64,000 nucleotides of DNA. It comes from Nosema muscidifuracis. Its lineage: Eukaryota > Microsporidia > Nosematidae. Every line of letters begins with the position of its first letter. Within the stretch, counting starts at the first letter, position 1. The translations under genes and the position numbers were made by a program. Below the pieces are notes generated by a model that was given only the letters and a program-made list of their open reading frames with translations, had not been told where the DNA came from and ran no database searches. Shown here in pieces: positions 1-9,381 of this stretch. The stretch is from positions 310,001 to 374,000 of the forward strand of contig JAIOKI010000005.1 of the NCBI GenBank assembly GCA_028335825.1. Reading direction: 5' to 3'.

Positions 1-704
1 TTTTCTAGTTGATGTAAGACCAAAAATTTATAATTAATATATTTTGAATTACACCAAAGTTTAGGTCTTAGAATGAATTTAGTTTGTATAAAGTAATAGA
101 TTTTTTATTCATTATATCTTCTAATTTCTGTAAAAAAATATTTTAATTTTAAAAATTTAATTTAATTACTTTTCTATTATCTTTGAAATCAAAGTTGTGA
201 TATATTATAATATATCACTACTTTTTTTAAATTTCTAAGTCAAGATCACAAACAAATACATAACTAAATTTAAAAAGGAAGCTGTTTAGAGATATTCAAA
301 AATTTAAAAAATTGAAGAATAGGAAAAAGCTTCGTAGAAATTTAAATAAGAATAAATTAAAAAATAATTGTTAAAAAAAGAATATATATTTTATTTAAGA
401 AGATTATGAGTAACCTATAGAAGAAGAGATTAAATGAGTCATCATATAGAAAGGGTACAGAGAACCACAAGAATGGGTATTGAAATGAAATTAAAAGTTT
501 AGTTGAATATTTTTTGAAGTTTAACAAAGTTCCTTTAATACAGGACAAAATTAAATACAAAACAAAGTGAAAAATATATTTTTAATATTACAATTGTTTA
601 TTCAATTGCTTACTCTTAATGGATTATTCTTTTTTATTTATCTTAATTTTAGCAAAAATTTTTAATTTGATTACTATTTAAATAATTTTTTTACTTAGCC
701 CTAT
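1..704. other. AT-rich spacer, no gene recognised
   Basis: No open frame here has a start motif or a recognisable product; the longest minus-strand frame (357-560) opens on TTG and is rich in F, L and I, as AT-rich noise usually is. Two adjacent palindromes lie at 181-194 and 197-218. The stretch runs up to the CCC motif (699-701) of the next gene. Confidence 0.6.
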
Positions 705-1283
705 ATGAGCTGCTTATTATTATTATATCTACTAAGAATATTTGCTACTTTACAATGTTGTAGTTATAAGAATGAAATTAAGAAGTTTACTATTTTTAAA
801 AAAAATTACGAAAAATTGAATATAAGCTTGAGAAATTATTCTACACATGTCAATCTAAAAAAGTTCAATTATTATAAAAATTCAAATATAGAAAAAATAT
901 CGAATAAATTTATAGATGTTATTTTTAAAAATATAGAAAAACATAACGAACAATACTTTGTGATTAAAGAAATTGAAGAACATATCTTGCAAAATAATAA
1001 AAATAATAGAAAAAAATTAATTATAGATTTGAAAAAATATGCTGATTTTCTGTATAATTTTATCAATATGTTTGATCTTAATAATATACAAGAATATAAA
1101 GAATTAGATTTAATAGAAAAAAATAACTTATCATTATTATTTTTAGTTAATGATACTTATAGCAAAGATATTATTCCGATTATTAAGGAAATTTTAAATT
1201 ATATTACCGATCTAAAAGAAGATATAGAGGATGAGATTAAAAATGAGAGAAGAAAAAGCCCATTTATTTTTTTTATTAGTTAA
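705..1283 (+). CDS. Hypothetical secreted protein (192 aa)
   Basis: I do not recognise this protein. The first 20 residues (MSCLLLLYLLRIFATLQCCS) look like a signal peptide, followed by a lysine-, asparagine- and isoleucine-rich chain of predicted helices without a further membrane segment. The start is well supported: CCC at 699-701 sits three bases before the ATG, the pattern seen at most genes in the window. A 64-bp tandem array begins right after the stop. A secreted, lineage-specific protein is the simplest reading; the role is unknown. Confidence 0.6.
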   Translation: MSCLLLLYLLRIFATLQCCSYKNEIKKFTIFKKNYEKLNISLRNYSTHVNLKKFNYYKNSNIEKISNKFIDVIFKNIEKHNEQYFVIKEIEEHILQNNKNNRKKLIIDLKKYADFLYNFINMFDLNNIQEYKELDLIEKNNLSLLFLVNDTYSKDIIPIIKEILNYITDLKEDIEDEIKNERRKSPFIFFIS

Positions 1284-1480
1284 TTTTTTCCATTCATAGA
1301 ATGAAAATTTTCATTAATGCGAAATAAAGAAATGTTAACTTTTAAATTTTTTTCTATTCATAAAATGAGAATTTTTATTGATGCGAAATAAAGAAATATT
1401 AACTTTTAAATTTTTTTCTATTCATAAAATGAGAATTTTTATTAATGCGAAATAAAGAAATGCTAACTTTTAAATTTTTA
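1284..1480. repeat. 64-bp tandem repeat, 3 copies
   Basis: Three head-to-tail copies of a 64-bp unit; the landmark GAAATAAAGAAAT recurs at 1321, 1385 and 1449. The array starts directly at the stop codon of the upstream gene. Copies differ by only a few substitutions, so the array is young or homogenised. Confidence 0.85.
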
Positions 1481-1559
1481 TATTAAAATCCACAAATAAT
1501 CTTTTTATTATTTAAAAATATCAAAAAGTCTCACAATTGATTTAATTTTTCTTTATACT

Positions 1560-2027
1560 TTACTTTGTTTCTACATCCATCCAACTTTTTTCCACAGTTT
1601 CTTTAACTTTGTTTGCATACTCTTTAAAATCTTTTTCATATAAATTCGCAGCCTCGATATTTGCAGGAGATTTAATATTTGGATCATTTAACAAAGACTG
1701 TACTGATATTAATATACCAAGTATATCATAACTAGGTGACCATCTATTTTTAAGCATATCAAGACATAATTCTCCATTTGGATAAATATTTGGATGAAAC
1801 ATTTCAGATAAAAACTTAATTTTAGGAGGATTCTGTGGATAAGTATTATCAAACATCATCAATAAACTAAAAGTTCCATCTTCAAATGGTGTACTTTCTG
1901 GTCCAAGAATTACTGCTACCCATAGAAACATATTATTTTCTACAGGACAAGCATAAATAGTCTTATCAGTATTATTTTTGATCGTACTCAGATCTTTCAT
2001 TAATCTCTTCTGCGCTGAAGAATTCAT
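1560..2027 (-). CDS. UBC2: Ubiquitin-conjugating enzyme E2, RAD6/UBC2 type
   Basis: A 155-residue single-domain E2 that carries activated ubiquitin on a cysteine and passes it to substrates with an E3. The HPN motif is at 78-80, and the active-site Cys88 in NGELCLDML matches Rad6 numbering exactly. The stretches EDGTFSLLMMFD, KFLSEMFHPN and VKETVEKSW closely follow Rad6, which acts in post-replication repair and histone H2B ubiquitylation. The long acidic tail of yeast Rad6 is missing, as in most non-yeast homologues. The start has AAGCCC directly before the ATG. The gene is third in a minus-strand run after eL42 and CIA2, only 15 bp downstream of CIA2. Other E2 families are possible but fit less well. 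Confidence 0.9.
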   Translation of the reverse strand: MNSSAQKRLMKDLSTIKNNTDKTIYACPVENNMFLWVAVILGPESTPFEDGTFSLLMMFDNTYPQNPPKIKFLSEMFHPNIYPNGELCLDMLKNRWSPSYDILGILISVQSLLNDPNIKSPANIEAANLYEKDFKEYANKVKETVEKSWMDVETK

Positions 2028-2042
2028 GGGCTTAAAAAAAAT

Positions 2043-2546
2043 TTATTTTAAATTATATTTGTTTTGAATTATTAAAGTACATTCATCTATCACTTCAATC
2101 AATGATTCATTTTCAGAAGCAGCTTGGACTCTATCTTTATCTCTAAGTTGTTTGTTTAAAAATTTATCATTAACATGTGTTCCTTCAACGATATTTACAT
2201 TGATCAAATAATTTTTAATATATTTCTGTAAGAGAATCTTTATTGAGAGTCCAATAATAGCCGCCATTGAACAATGAGGAATTGTAGGCTCGAATTCTAA
2301 ACTTATACATTCTATTGGAAGACCAATGTTAAGACATAATCCTTCACCTGTTATCTGATATATTTTAATTAATTCTTTTCTAACGACTTGTAATTCTTCA
2401 AGTGAAAAAGAATGTTCGGGATCTTTTATGTCTCGTATTAATTCAAAAACTGTATCGACTGATATTTCAGTCAAAGTAGAATTTTCAAAAACGAGTTCTT
2501 TTCTTTCCTCAAACTTTTCAGATTTAATTTTTGGAGATAAATTCAT
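2043..2546 (-). CDS. CIA2: Cytosolic Fe-S assembly targeting factor CIA2 (MIP18 family)
   Basis: A 167-residue MIP18/DUF59 protein. In the CIA targeting complex (Cia1-Cia2-Met18) it hands [4Fe-4S] clusters to DNA and RNA enzymes. Evidence is the block at about 43-110: DPEHSFSLEEL, the turn LEFEPTIPHCSMA with the conserved reactive cysteine (Cys92), and the following helix IIGLSIKILLQK. The N-terminal 20 residues are family-variable. ACCCT lies directly before the ATG. It sits 28 bp after eL42 and 15 bp before UBC2. CFD1, an earlier component of the same pathway, is at 54.3-55.0 kb. Confidence 0.88.
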   Translation of the reverse strand: MNLSPKIKSEKFEERKELVFENSTLTEISVDTVFELIRDIKDPEHSFSLEELQVVRKELIKIYQITGEGLCLNIGLPIECISLEFEPTIPHCSMAAIIGLSIKILLQKYIKNYLINVNIVEGTHVNDKFLNKQLRDKDRVQAASENESLIEVIDECTLIIQNKYNLK

Positions 2547-2574
2547 AGGGTAAAAAAGAAAATAAATAAAACTT

Positions 2575-2886
2575 TTAATAATCTAAAGCTTCGTTCTTTC
2601 TCTTCTTTTCACCGCCCATAACAACGTGTTTAGCTCTCTTGCAAACTTTTTGATGAATCTTCTTACATTTTGGGCATTCAAGTTTCAACATAATTTTCTT
2701 TGTAAGCTTAGCCTTTCTCTGTAAAATTGGTCTAGTCTGACCAATTGTCTTTTGTTTAAGTCTGTATCTTCTGTTACCTTTAGCATCAGGATTATCTTTT
2801 CCTTTCTTGTATAATGTAACTTTGTGAACAGTATGTGCATTACAATGAGCACAGTGAGTTCTTCTTGATTTTGGGAGGTTTACCAT
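2575..2886 (-). CDS. RPL44: 60S ribosomal protein eL42 (L44/L36A)
   Basis: A 103-residue ribosomal protein of the large-subunit E-site region. The N-terminus [15 protein letters not shown], the zinc-ribbon cysteines (C12, C15 and the CPKC pair near 75-78) and the basic tail [17 protein letters not shown] are diagnostic for eL42. Length is normal for the family. AGCCC lies six bases before the ATG. It is the first gene of a tight minus-strand run eL42-CIA2-UBC2. I see no intron, although ribosomal protein genes are where microsporidian introns usually occur. Confidence 0.95.
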   Translation of the reverse strand: MVNLPKSRRTHCAHCNAHTVHKVTLYKKGKDNPDAKGNRRYRLKQKTIGQTRPILQRKAKLTKKIMLKLECPKCKKIHQKVCKRAKHVVMGGEKKRKNEALDY

Positions 2887-3280
2887 TTTGTGGGCTAAAA
2901 AAATAAAAAATTTATTTTCTAAAATCAGAAGCTGATTTTTATTTTAAAATATGAGTAGAAAATACGAACAACTGTTTATTTTTAATAAAATTTAATACAA
3001 CAAAATAATTTTTTTATGTATAAATATTTTTTTTATAGCATAAAATTTGAGGAAAATATTCTAGAAATATAAATGCAAAAGAAAAATCCAGTCTTGGCTG
3101 TACCAAAAGCATAAACGTTAATAACTTCATAATTAATTTATTTTTAAATACCATAAATAAAAACGACTTTAAAGGAATGAAAATGAAAAATATATGTTTA
3201 GAAATTGACTCTACTGATATCATCCCAAATATATTTTATTTTATATAATTAATTTACAAAATTAACCATAATCAAATAAT
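2887..3280. other. AT-rich spacer, no gene supported
   Basis: This spacer separates the divergently ending eL42 promoter side from the phosphatase 3' end. A 69-codon minus-strand frame (3014-3223) begins with GGGATG, but it encodes mostly F, L, I and K with no recognisable feature, so I do not call it. Confidence 0.5.
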
Positions 3281-4183
3281 TTAATTATTGAGATATTCCT
3301 GATAATATTCATACATTTTATCTTCGATATATTGTGGTTCAGCTTTGTCAAAATATTTAGGAATAAGTACATCATCTTTTATATATAGAATAGAAGCCCC
3401 ATTTTCATGAGTATAAACATAATTAGGTGCACTCCATACAGTTAAAACTTTTCCACCAAATTTAGAATCAAAACCAGATTCAACAAGCTGATGGGATCTA
3501 ACTATACATTGAAGATTATTTTCTTGTAAAAATCTTTTTGTGTCATCTTCACCAAATAAATATCCTGCTCCTCTTGAACTCTCTTCATATTTCATTACAT
3601 ATTCATCTGGATCACTCCAATATATATCATGAAAAACAGGAAGTTCTTCAAATCTATCTTCTAATTTTAAAACTTCAATATTCAGATTTGGAGTAAGACC
3701 ACCATGTATGCATAAAACTCTATTATCAATTATAGCACAAACAGGTAAAAATGTAAAAAATTCACAAAATCTTAAAAAAGTAGAAATATTATATTTTACT
3801 CTACACTCATCCCTAAAAGTATAAGTAATTCCCATTCCTTTTGATTCATGATTCCCTCTTATCAAAAATATTTCATTTCTATATAATATTTTAAGAATTA
3901 ATACTGAAATAACAATTTCAACAGAATTAAGACCTCTATCAACATAATCACCAAGAAAAAGATATTTATTTTCCATACTTGGCATTCCAAATAGATCTAA
4001 TATTTTTAAGAAATCATAATATTGACCATGTAAATCTCCTACAACATTTATGGGTGAACTTAAGTACAAAACATTTGGTTCTTCGACTAAAATCGAAGAA
4101 GCTTCATCTATAATTTTATTTAATATATTTATATCTGGTAGTTTTCCATTTTTTAAATCTTCAAAAATATTAACGAGATTCAT
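3281..4183 (-). CDS. Ser/Thr protein phosphatase, PPP family (PP2A/PP4/PP6-like)
   Basis: A 300-residue catalytic subunit of a metal-dependent phosphatase. All PPP signatures are present: GDLHGQ 49-54, GDYVDRG 78-84, RGNHE 109-113, HGG 160-162, RSHQ 229-232 and SAPNY 251-255. The segments RGAGYLFG and RSHQLVESG favour the PP2A/PP4/PP6 group over PP1 or calcineurin. The C-terminus ends YYQEYLNN and lacks the YFL tail that is methylated in PP2A and PP4, so the exact subfamily is open (Ppg1 or PP6 type also possible). TCCCCA stands directly before the ATG. It is divergent from the NIF-fold gene at 4309, with 125 bp between the two starts. Confidence 0.9.
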   Translation of the reverse strand: MNLVNIFEDLKNGKLPDINILNKIIDEASSILVEEPNVLYLSSPINVVGDLHGQYYDFLKILDLFGMPSMENKYLFLGDYVDRGLNSVEIVISVLILKILYRNEIFLIRGNHESKGMGITYTFRDECRVKYNISTFLRFCEFFTFLPVCAIIDNRVLCIHGGLTPNLNIEVLKLEDRFEELPVFHDIYWSDPDEYVMKYEESSRGAGYLFGEDDTKRFLQENNLQCIVRSHQLVESGFDSKFGGKVLTVWSAPNYVYTHENGASILYIKDDVLIPKYFDKAEPQYIEDKMYEYYQEYLNN

Positions 4184-4308
4184 TGGGGATTAATAACTGA
4201 AAATTATTATTGTAATATAAATAGTTCATCATTTTAAAAAATAATATAATTAAGAATCAGACAAACAAATTATAAAATAACAAACTAGAATATTTTCAAA
4301 TATCCCTT

Positions 4309-4986
4309 ATGAGATTTATATCTAAAATTTTAGATTTTTTCAAATGTTGTAATTCTAAATGTGTAATACATGATAATTATGATTATGTTATAAATAATCT
4401 TAAGAAATTAGGATATAAAATAGATCCATCACATTCTTTAGTTTATCAAAAAAGACAGATAGTTGAATTTGATGAATTATATTTATTTAAAAAAAGATTA
4501 ATATTTAAAAAAACAATAGTAATTGAATTGAATCATACTTTAATATATGCTTCATATACTAAAATACCAAATTCTGATCATATATATAATTATTATATAA
4601 AAGAAAATCCAATGAAAATTTATGTAAAAGAAAGACCTTTTCTTAAAGAATTTATTGAATTAATTTCTACAAGATATGAAATTATAATTTATACCACAGC
4701 TAGTTCTAATTTTGCAGAATTTATAACAAAAAGATTTGATATTTATAATAGAATAAGTTATGTATTGGGAGGAGATTGGTGTGGATATTTTGATAATAGA
4801 ATTATTAAGAATATAACACTCATTCCTAGAAATTTTAATGATATTTTAGTAATGGATTATAAAATTAGTTATTATTTTTATTCTCCAAAATATAAAATTA
4901 TAGTCCCTCCTTATTTTGGTGATCCAGATGATAAAATTTTATTAGAAACTATGAATACATTGTATAAAAGAAAAATTATTTACTGA
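4309..4986 (+). CDS. NIF/FCP1-fold protein (Nem1/SCP-like), probable pseudophosphatase
   Basis: A 225-residue HAD-type NIF domain covers about 65-215. Fold landmarks are VKERPFLKEFIELIS, the motif II segment IIYTTASSNFAEF, and LVMDYK where active enzymes have (I/L)LDNSP. The catalytic DxDxT box, normally DLDET, reads ELNHT at 73-77. The nucleophile Asp is Glu and the acid/base Asp is Asn, so phosphatase activity is unlikely. Family members (Nem1/Dullard, SCP, Tim50) dephosphorylate lipin or the RNA polymerase II tail; Tim50 is a known non-enzymatic member, so a scaffold role is possible. CCCTT precedes the ATG. The stop codon lies inside a tandem repeat shared with the next gene's start. Confidence 0.75.
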   Translation: MRFISKILDFFKCCNSKCVIHDNYDYVINNLKKLGYKIDPSHSLVYQKRQIVEFDELYLFKKRLIFKKTIVIELNHTLIYASYTKIPNSDHIYNYYIKENPMKIYVKERPFLKEFIELISTRYEIIIYTTASSNFAEFITKRFDIYNRISYVLGGDWCGYFDNRIIKNITLIPRNFNDILVMDYKISYYFYSPKYKIIVPPYFGDPDDKILLETMNTLYKRKIIY

Positions 4987-5340
4987 CGAATTAAATTATA
5001 AATTTGGTAAAAAATATTTTAAAATTTATCTACTGACAAATTAAATTATAAATTTGGTAAAACATACCTATAGAAAATATTTTATTTATTTTCTTGTATG
5101 GAAGAGAAATACAAAAATATTATAAAATTTATCTACTGACAAATTAAATTATAATTTTTATTTATAAATCTGGTAAAGAAATATTTTATTTGTTTTCTTG
5201 TATAGAAGAGAAATACAAAAATATTATAAAATTTATCTACTGACAAATTAAATTATAATTTGTATTTATAAATCTGGTATGAAACATACCGATACAAAAA
5301 TATTTTATTTGTTTTCTTGTATGGAAGAGAGATACAAGAT
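4977..5340. repeat. Tandem duplication linking the NIF stop codon and the MFS start codon
   Basis: Four units begin at about 4980, 5030, 5132 and 5237, each opening with TACTGAC(A/G)AATTAAATT. The first is about 50 bp; the later three are about 102-105 bp. The first unit contains the stop codon of the NIF-fold gene. The last contains the first codons of the transporter, including ATGGAAGAGA. Unit 2 carries an extra ATGGAAGAGAAATACAAA that would give a 13-codon decoy frame. In unit 3 that ATG is ATA. Confidence 0.85.
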
Positions 5341-6814
5341 ATTAATTTTAACTAGCATCATTTTAATGAGCTTTTCTTTTATTTATGATTTACCAGCAGC
5401 TTTAAATGGGTCTATAAATTATGGTAATAATTCTAATAAAGCAAATAAGCTTGCTATGTTATATTCAATATATGCTTTACCAAATATTCTTATACCTTTA
5501 GCATTTGGATGGTCTTCATCTATTAATTTAAGTATAATTTCTGAAATATTATGTTTTCTAGTTCTTTTAGGTCAAATTATTTATTCATTTGGAGTTTATA
5601 AATCTCATTTTAATCTTATGATTATAGGAAGATTTGCTTATGGACTTGGTGGAGAAAGTTTTTCTGTATTATCTAATAGATTATTATCAAAAGAATTTAA
5701 AGGAAAAGATTTAGCTTTTACAATGGGACTTTTTTCTAGTATTACAAGATTAGGTGCTATACTTAATTTTACATGTACTCCTATATTAGCAGAAAAAATT
5801 CATAATATCTTACCATGTAGTTTAGGAATAATATTAACTTTTTTAAGTGTTATATGTAGCATGCTACTTAATGATTTATTAAGGAATCAAAAATCAGGAA
5901 ATGTTCTTATGTTAGAAAATAAAATTATAAATAAAAATATAGAGAAATCAGTAAATTTTGAAGATGTTTGTTACAATATGAATCAGAATGGAGAAATAAT
6001 AAAATCATCTAATATAGATAATAATAAGTCATTATTTAATATAGATTATTCTAATATATTTTATGAAGTAGATTTTAATGAATCACCTTTTACTCCATGG
6101 GAATCTGTTAAGAAAGATTATCCATCTGAAGTATCAAGACAATTGAATAATTTTGATCCTAAACAATGTACCATAGAAAATGATATGATATTTTATGAAC
6201 CAAATCATAAACAAGCAAAATCTTTTCATTCTACATTTGTTTTATTAGCTATAATTTCATTTTGTATTTCTTTAATATGGGCTCCTTTTTATTCACTAGC
6301 TCCAATTTTATTTAATGATAGATATAATATTAATTCAATTGAAACAGGAAAATTACTTTCTATTATTGAAATTCTTGGATTATTTCTTACTCCTATTGTA
6401 GGAATATTAGCTGATAGATTTGGACAAAAAATATTTTTTATACTTGGTGGATGTACTTTATTAATAACAGCTCATATAGGATTTGCTCTTAAAACAGGAA
6501 CTCCTTACATTTTAGTAAGTATACTTGGAGTAGCTGGTCCATTTGTTAATTGTTATTGGCCTTGTATACCAAATTTAGTATCAGAAAATAATTTAACTAA
6601 TGGATTTGCAATAATTTTTTGTGTACTTAATTTTGCATTTACAATTTCACCAGTTTTACTTGGATATCTCGTATCAAATACTAATAATTTTAAGTATGTA
6701 GAAATATTTATAATAGGAGTGTCTATTTTAGCATCTTTACTTACAGGATTTTTAATATATTTAAATAGGAAATTTAAATTAGGATTAAATAGTAAAGCAG
6801 AGGATATTTATTAA
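5279..6814 (+). CDS. Major facilitator transporter, MFSD1-like
   Basis: A 511-residue polytopic protein with about 12 membrane segments in two halves, split by a hydrophilic loop at about 205-315. The N-terminal YDLPAALNG and the block FAYGLGGESFSVLSNR...FKGKDLAF match the MFSD1 branch, whose animal member exports dipeptides from lysosomes. The substrate here is unknown; uptake of host nutrients or vacuolar export are both plausible. Start choice is uncertain. The ATG at 5279 lies inside the tandem repeat, while Met16 (5324, MEERYKILILTS) directly precedes the first membrane helix and is conserved among repeat copies. No CCC motif decides between them. Confidence 0.8.
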   Translation: MKHTDTKIFYLFSCMEERYKILILTSIILMSFSFIYDLPAALNGSINYGNNSNKANKLAMLYSIYALPNILIPLAFGWSSSINLSIISEILCFLVLLGQIIYSFGVYKSHFNLMIIGRFAYGLGGESFSVLSNRLLSKEFKGKDLAFTMGLFSSITRLGAILNFTCTPILAEKIHNILPCSLGIILTFLSVICSMLLNDLLRNQKSGNVLMLENKIINKNIEKSVNFEDVCYNMNQNGEIIKSSNIDNNKSLFNIDYSNIFYEVDFNESPFTPWESVKKDYPSEVSRQLNNFDPKQCTIENDMIFYEPNHKQAKSFHSTFVLLAIISFCISLIWAPFYSLAPILFNDRYNINSIETGKLLSIIEILGLFLTPIVGILADRFGQKIFFILGGCTLLITAHIGFALKTGTPYILVSILGVAGPFVNCYWPCIPNLVSENNLTNGFAIIFCVLNFAFTISPVLLGYLVSNTNNFKYVEIFIIGVSILASLLTGFLIYLNRKFKLGLNSKAEDIY

Positions 6815-7178
6815 ATTTTTTATTTTAATTAAAGAGGGGAGTTTTAATTTGTAGAGGAGAGTTATTTTTATTTTAATAAGCAATTATTTTAATTTATAGA
6901 AGAGAGTTGTTTATTTTTAAAGTATATTATCTTATATTAAAAAATATATTATCTTATATTAAAAAATATATATTATCTTATATTACAAATATATCATATA
7001 TTACAAATATATGTTTTATTAAAAATATAATAATTAATAAATATATCTTATATCATATATCATATATTAAAATTACAAATATATTGTCTTATATTAAAAT
7101 TACAAATATAAATCTTATATTATATAATATAAAATATATTAATTTTTTTTATTAAAAATATTTTTAATAATATTACTT
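6815..7178. repeat. AT-rich spacer with short direct repeats
   Basis: The spacer contains repeats of GAGGGGAG/AGAGTT blocks (about 6830-6910) and then many copies of TATATTATCTTATATTA and ATTACAAATATA. An 82-codon frame through it (6907-7155) is only the translation of these repeats (I, Y, N, L) and is not called. Confidence 0.6.
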
Positions 7179-8888
7179 TTATAATGATCTAAATAAAGGA
7201 TGCATACTATCTTTAGTACGTGCAAGTTTAAGTTTCTGATTCTCTTTCCAGTATAAAATAAGTACAACTATAATATTAGCAATTATTACAGTTATTAATA
7301 CATAAATAATTCTTTGTGCATATTTTACTATCTTGAAGAAAGCTTCTATTTTATATTTTCCATCTTTATCTATAAAAATTATTAGATCAAAATTCTGAAT
7401 TATATTTCTTTGAATTACATATAAAATTTTATAATTTGGATCAATAGAAGGAATCCCTATTTTTAAACAATCTATCATATAAGTAGAATCACCAAGACCG
7501 ATAGTTGTAGTTTGTGATACAAGATTTAAAAATGGACCTGATCCAAAATTATTTGTTATTCCTAAATTAATTCCATGATTAGAAATTAATAAATAAGATG
7601 TACCAGGTAAACACATTCCATAAGATACTTGTGTTTCATCTAATAAAGTTGTAGTTAAACTAAGTTTCATATTATAATCATTCATTATATTATAATAACT
7701 TTCTAATACTAATTTTGTATCTCTAATTCTATTAATTATAATATTTTCTTTACCTCTATTATCATAATCTATAGTAGAAAAAGATATTACATTTTCTATA
7801 TTAAGAATATCTTTAGCTTCATCAAAATTTATAAATTTATCTGTATTTGAATCAAATTTAAGAGGAAGAATTATTAATTTATTATCAGGTTTACGTACTG
7901 TAATAAATAATTCTAAAAATCCATCTAAATCTATATCTGTAGAAAAAATACCACCAGGAATATTTCCTTCTTTATTTTTTAAATCTATTTTTAAAAGAGG
8001 TTCATAATCTTCTTTAAAATTTTTAAAGGGAATCTTTTTAAAATATTCAGGTGTATTTAAAAAAATATCTGAATCTGGATTTTTTATATCTGCTGATAAA
8101 TAATTTTTCTTATAATAATCTGGTTCATATCTTTTTATATTATTAAGATATAAATTTAAATAAAATGAATCATCTTTTTCTTTAGAAATAAATACCATTG
8201 AATTAGATCCATTATTATTAAAATCTCCAAATAAAATTGGTCCTATTTCATCTGAAGTAATTTCTATATAAAAATCTTCATAATATTCTGTAGGTCCCAT
8301 TTTATACATCTTTAAATATCTTTTACCACTAATTTTAACTATTAAAATTAATTCTGATTTTAAATCTCCATCTAAATCTACAAATGAATAAGGATGATCA
8401 CTATCTAAATTTTCATTTGTTTCTAATTTTATCAATTTATTCTTTGTCATTATCTTATTAGTCACATTATATTTGAAAATTGAAATATCTTTACCTGAAC
8501 TGTAAATTAAAGCAGGTGAAAGAGTTTTATAATCAGTAATAGACATTGGTATAGTATCAGATAATCCTAAATCACTTATATCAGCTTTTAATTCATTTTT
8601 ATTAAAATTGAATTTCATAAACTTCATTTCATATTTATTAGATTTTTTAAATGTAATTACTAAACTTGTCTTGCCATTCTTCTCAAAATTCCCTGGTGTC
8701 ACTGAAAATATTTTATTATCAAACTTGTGTTCATAAACTTGTTCATACGATTCTGTTTCAAAATTGTAAGATTGAATTACAAGAATATGCTGGTCTTCTT
8801 TAGTTCCTACTATATCATATTGTCTTTTGTTGTAAATATCTGCATAAGCTAATAATATAAAATTACGGATTAATTCTGTACAGTCCAT
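7179..8888 (-). CDS. FG-GAP repeat membrane protein, ITFG1/TIP (LINKIN)-like
   Basis: A 569-residue protein with a beta-propeller-type ectodomain and one C-terminal membrane helix (about 530-550, IIYVLITVIIANIIVVLILY), then a short basic tail. FG-GAP-like calcium loops recur: VDLDGDLKSE, GDFNNNGSN, DIDLDGFLE and TIDYDNRGKE. This layout matches ITFG1/TIP/LINKIN, a type I protein implicated in cell adhesion and as an AAA+ ATPase partner. A classical signal peptide is not obvious; only a weakly hydrophobic stretch (IRNFILLAY) lies near residue 7. The start is supported by CCCATAA before the ATG. Role in this organism unknown; identification rests on domain order. Confidence 0.72.
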   Translation of the reverse strand: MDCTELIRNFILLAYADIYNKRQYDIVGTKEDQHILVIQSYNFETESYEQVYEHKFDNKIFSVTPGNFEKNGKTSLVITFKKSNKYEMKFMKFNFNKNELKADISDLGLSDTIPMSITDYKTLSPALIYSSGKDISIFKYNVTNKIMTKNKLIKLETNENLDSDHPYSFVDLDGDLKSELILIVKISGKRYLKMYKMGPTEYYEDFYIEITSDEIGPILFGDFNNNGSNSMVFISKEKDDSFYLNLYLNNIKRYEPDYYKKNYLSADIKNPDSDIFLNTPEYFKKIPFKNFKEDYEPLLKIDLKNKEGNIPGGIFSTDIDLDGFLELFITVRKPDNKLIILPLKFDSNTDKFINFDEAKDILNIENVISFSTIDYDNRGKENIIINRIRDTKLVLESYYNIMNDYNMKLSLTTTLLDETQVSYGMCLPGTSYLLISNHGINLGITNNFGSGPFLNLVSQTTTIGLGDSTYMIDCLKIGIPSIDPNYKILYVIQRNIIQNFDLIIFIDKDGKYKIEAFFKIVKYAQRIIYVLITVIIANIIVVLILYWKENQKLKLARTKDSMHPLFRSL

Positions 8889-9381
8889 TTATGGGATGAT
8901 AAACAAAAATAAAAAATAAATTTCTCCTTAAATTATTAAAAAAAATGGACCAATAAAAAATGAAGGGGTTAAATTAAAATTATGCATAAAAAGTATATTA
9001 AAACCTTAAGAAATGAGTTTTATAATAAATTATATTTAAAGTTGATATTCAATTATTTGTTAATTCTTAATAAAAGTAAATAATCTTTTTAGATTGGTAA
9101 ATATTTTGTTTGAATAAAATTAATAAAAGTGATGTGTATTAATTATATATAATGTTATAATGGAATGTATTTATTAAATGGTGTATATTAAAATAATATA
9201 TATTTTAATTATATCTTTAATTAGTATACTCTTTAATAAGTATTTTAATAATATAATTTATTTATTTAATATATCTTTAAATTGTATACCTTTAACAATA
9301 ACATAATTTTAATAATATAATTTATTTATTTAATATCATCTCCTAATTATATCTTTTAATATCATCTCCTAATTTTATTAA
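8889..9381. repeat. AT-rich spacer with imperfect direct repeats
   Basis: The half nearer GCN5 (about 9180-9375) consists of imperfect copies of TTTTAATAATATAATTTATT and TAATATCATCTCCTAATT. No gene is supported; a 33-codon plus-strand frame after AAGGGGTTAA (from about 8982) is too short and featureless to call. Confidence 0.55.

Noticed and set aside
3014-3223. 69-codon minus-strand frame beginning after GGG
   Set aside because: The GGG is adjacent to the ATG, but the product is F/L/I/K noise without a domain. Kept out pending conservation data.
6907-7155. 82-codon open frame
   Set aside because: It is the translation of short AT-rich repeats (I, Y, N, L only), has no start motif and lies in a spacer.
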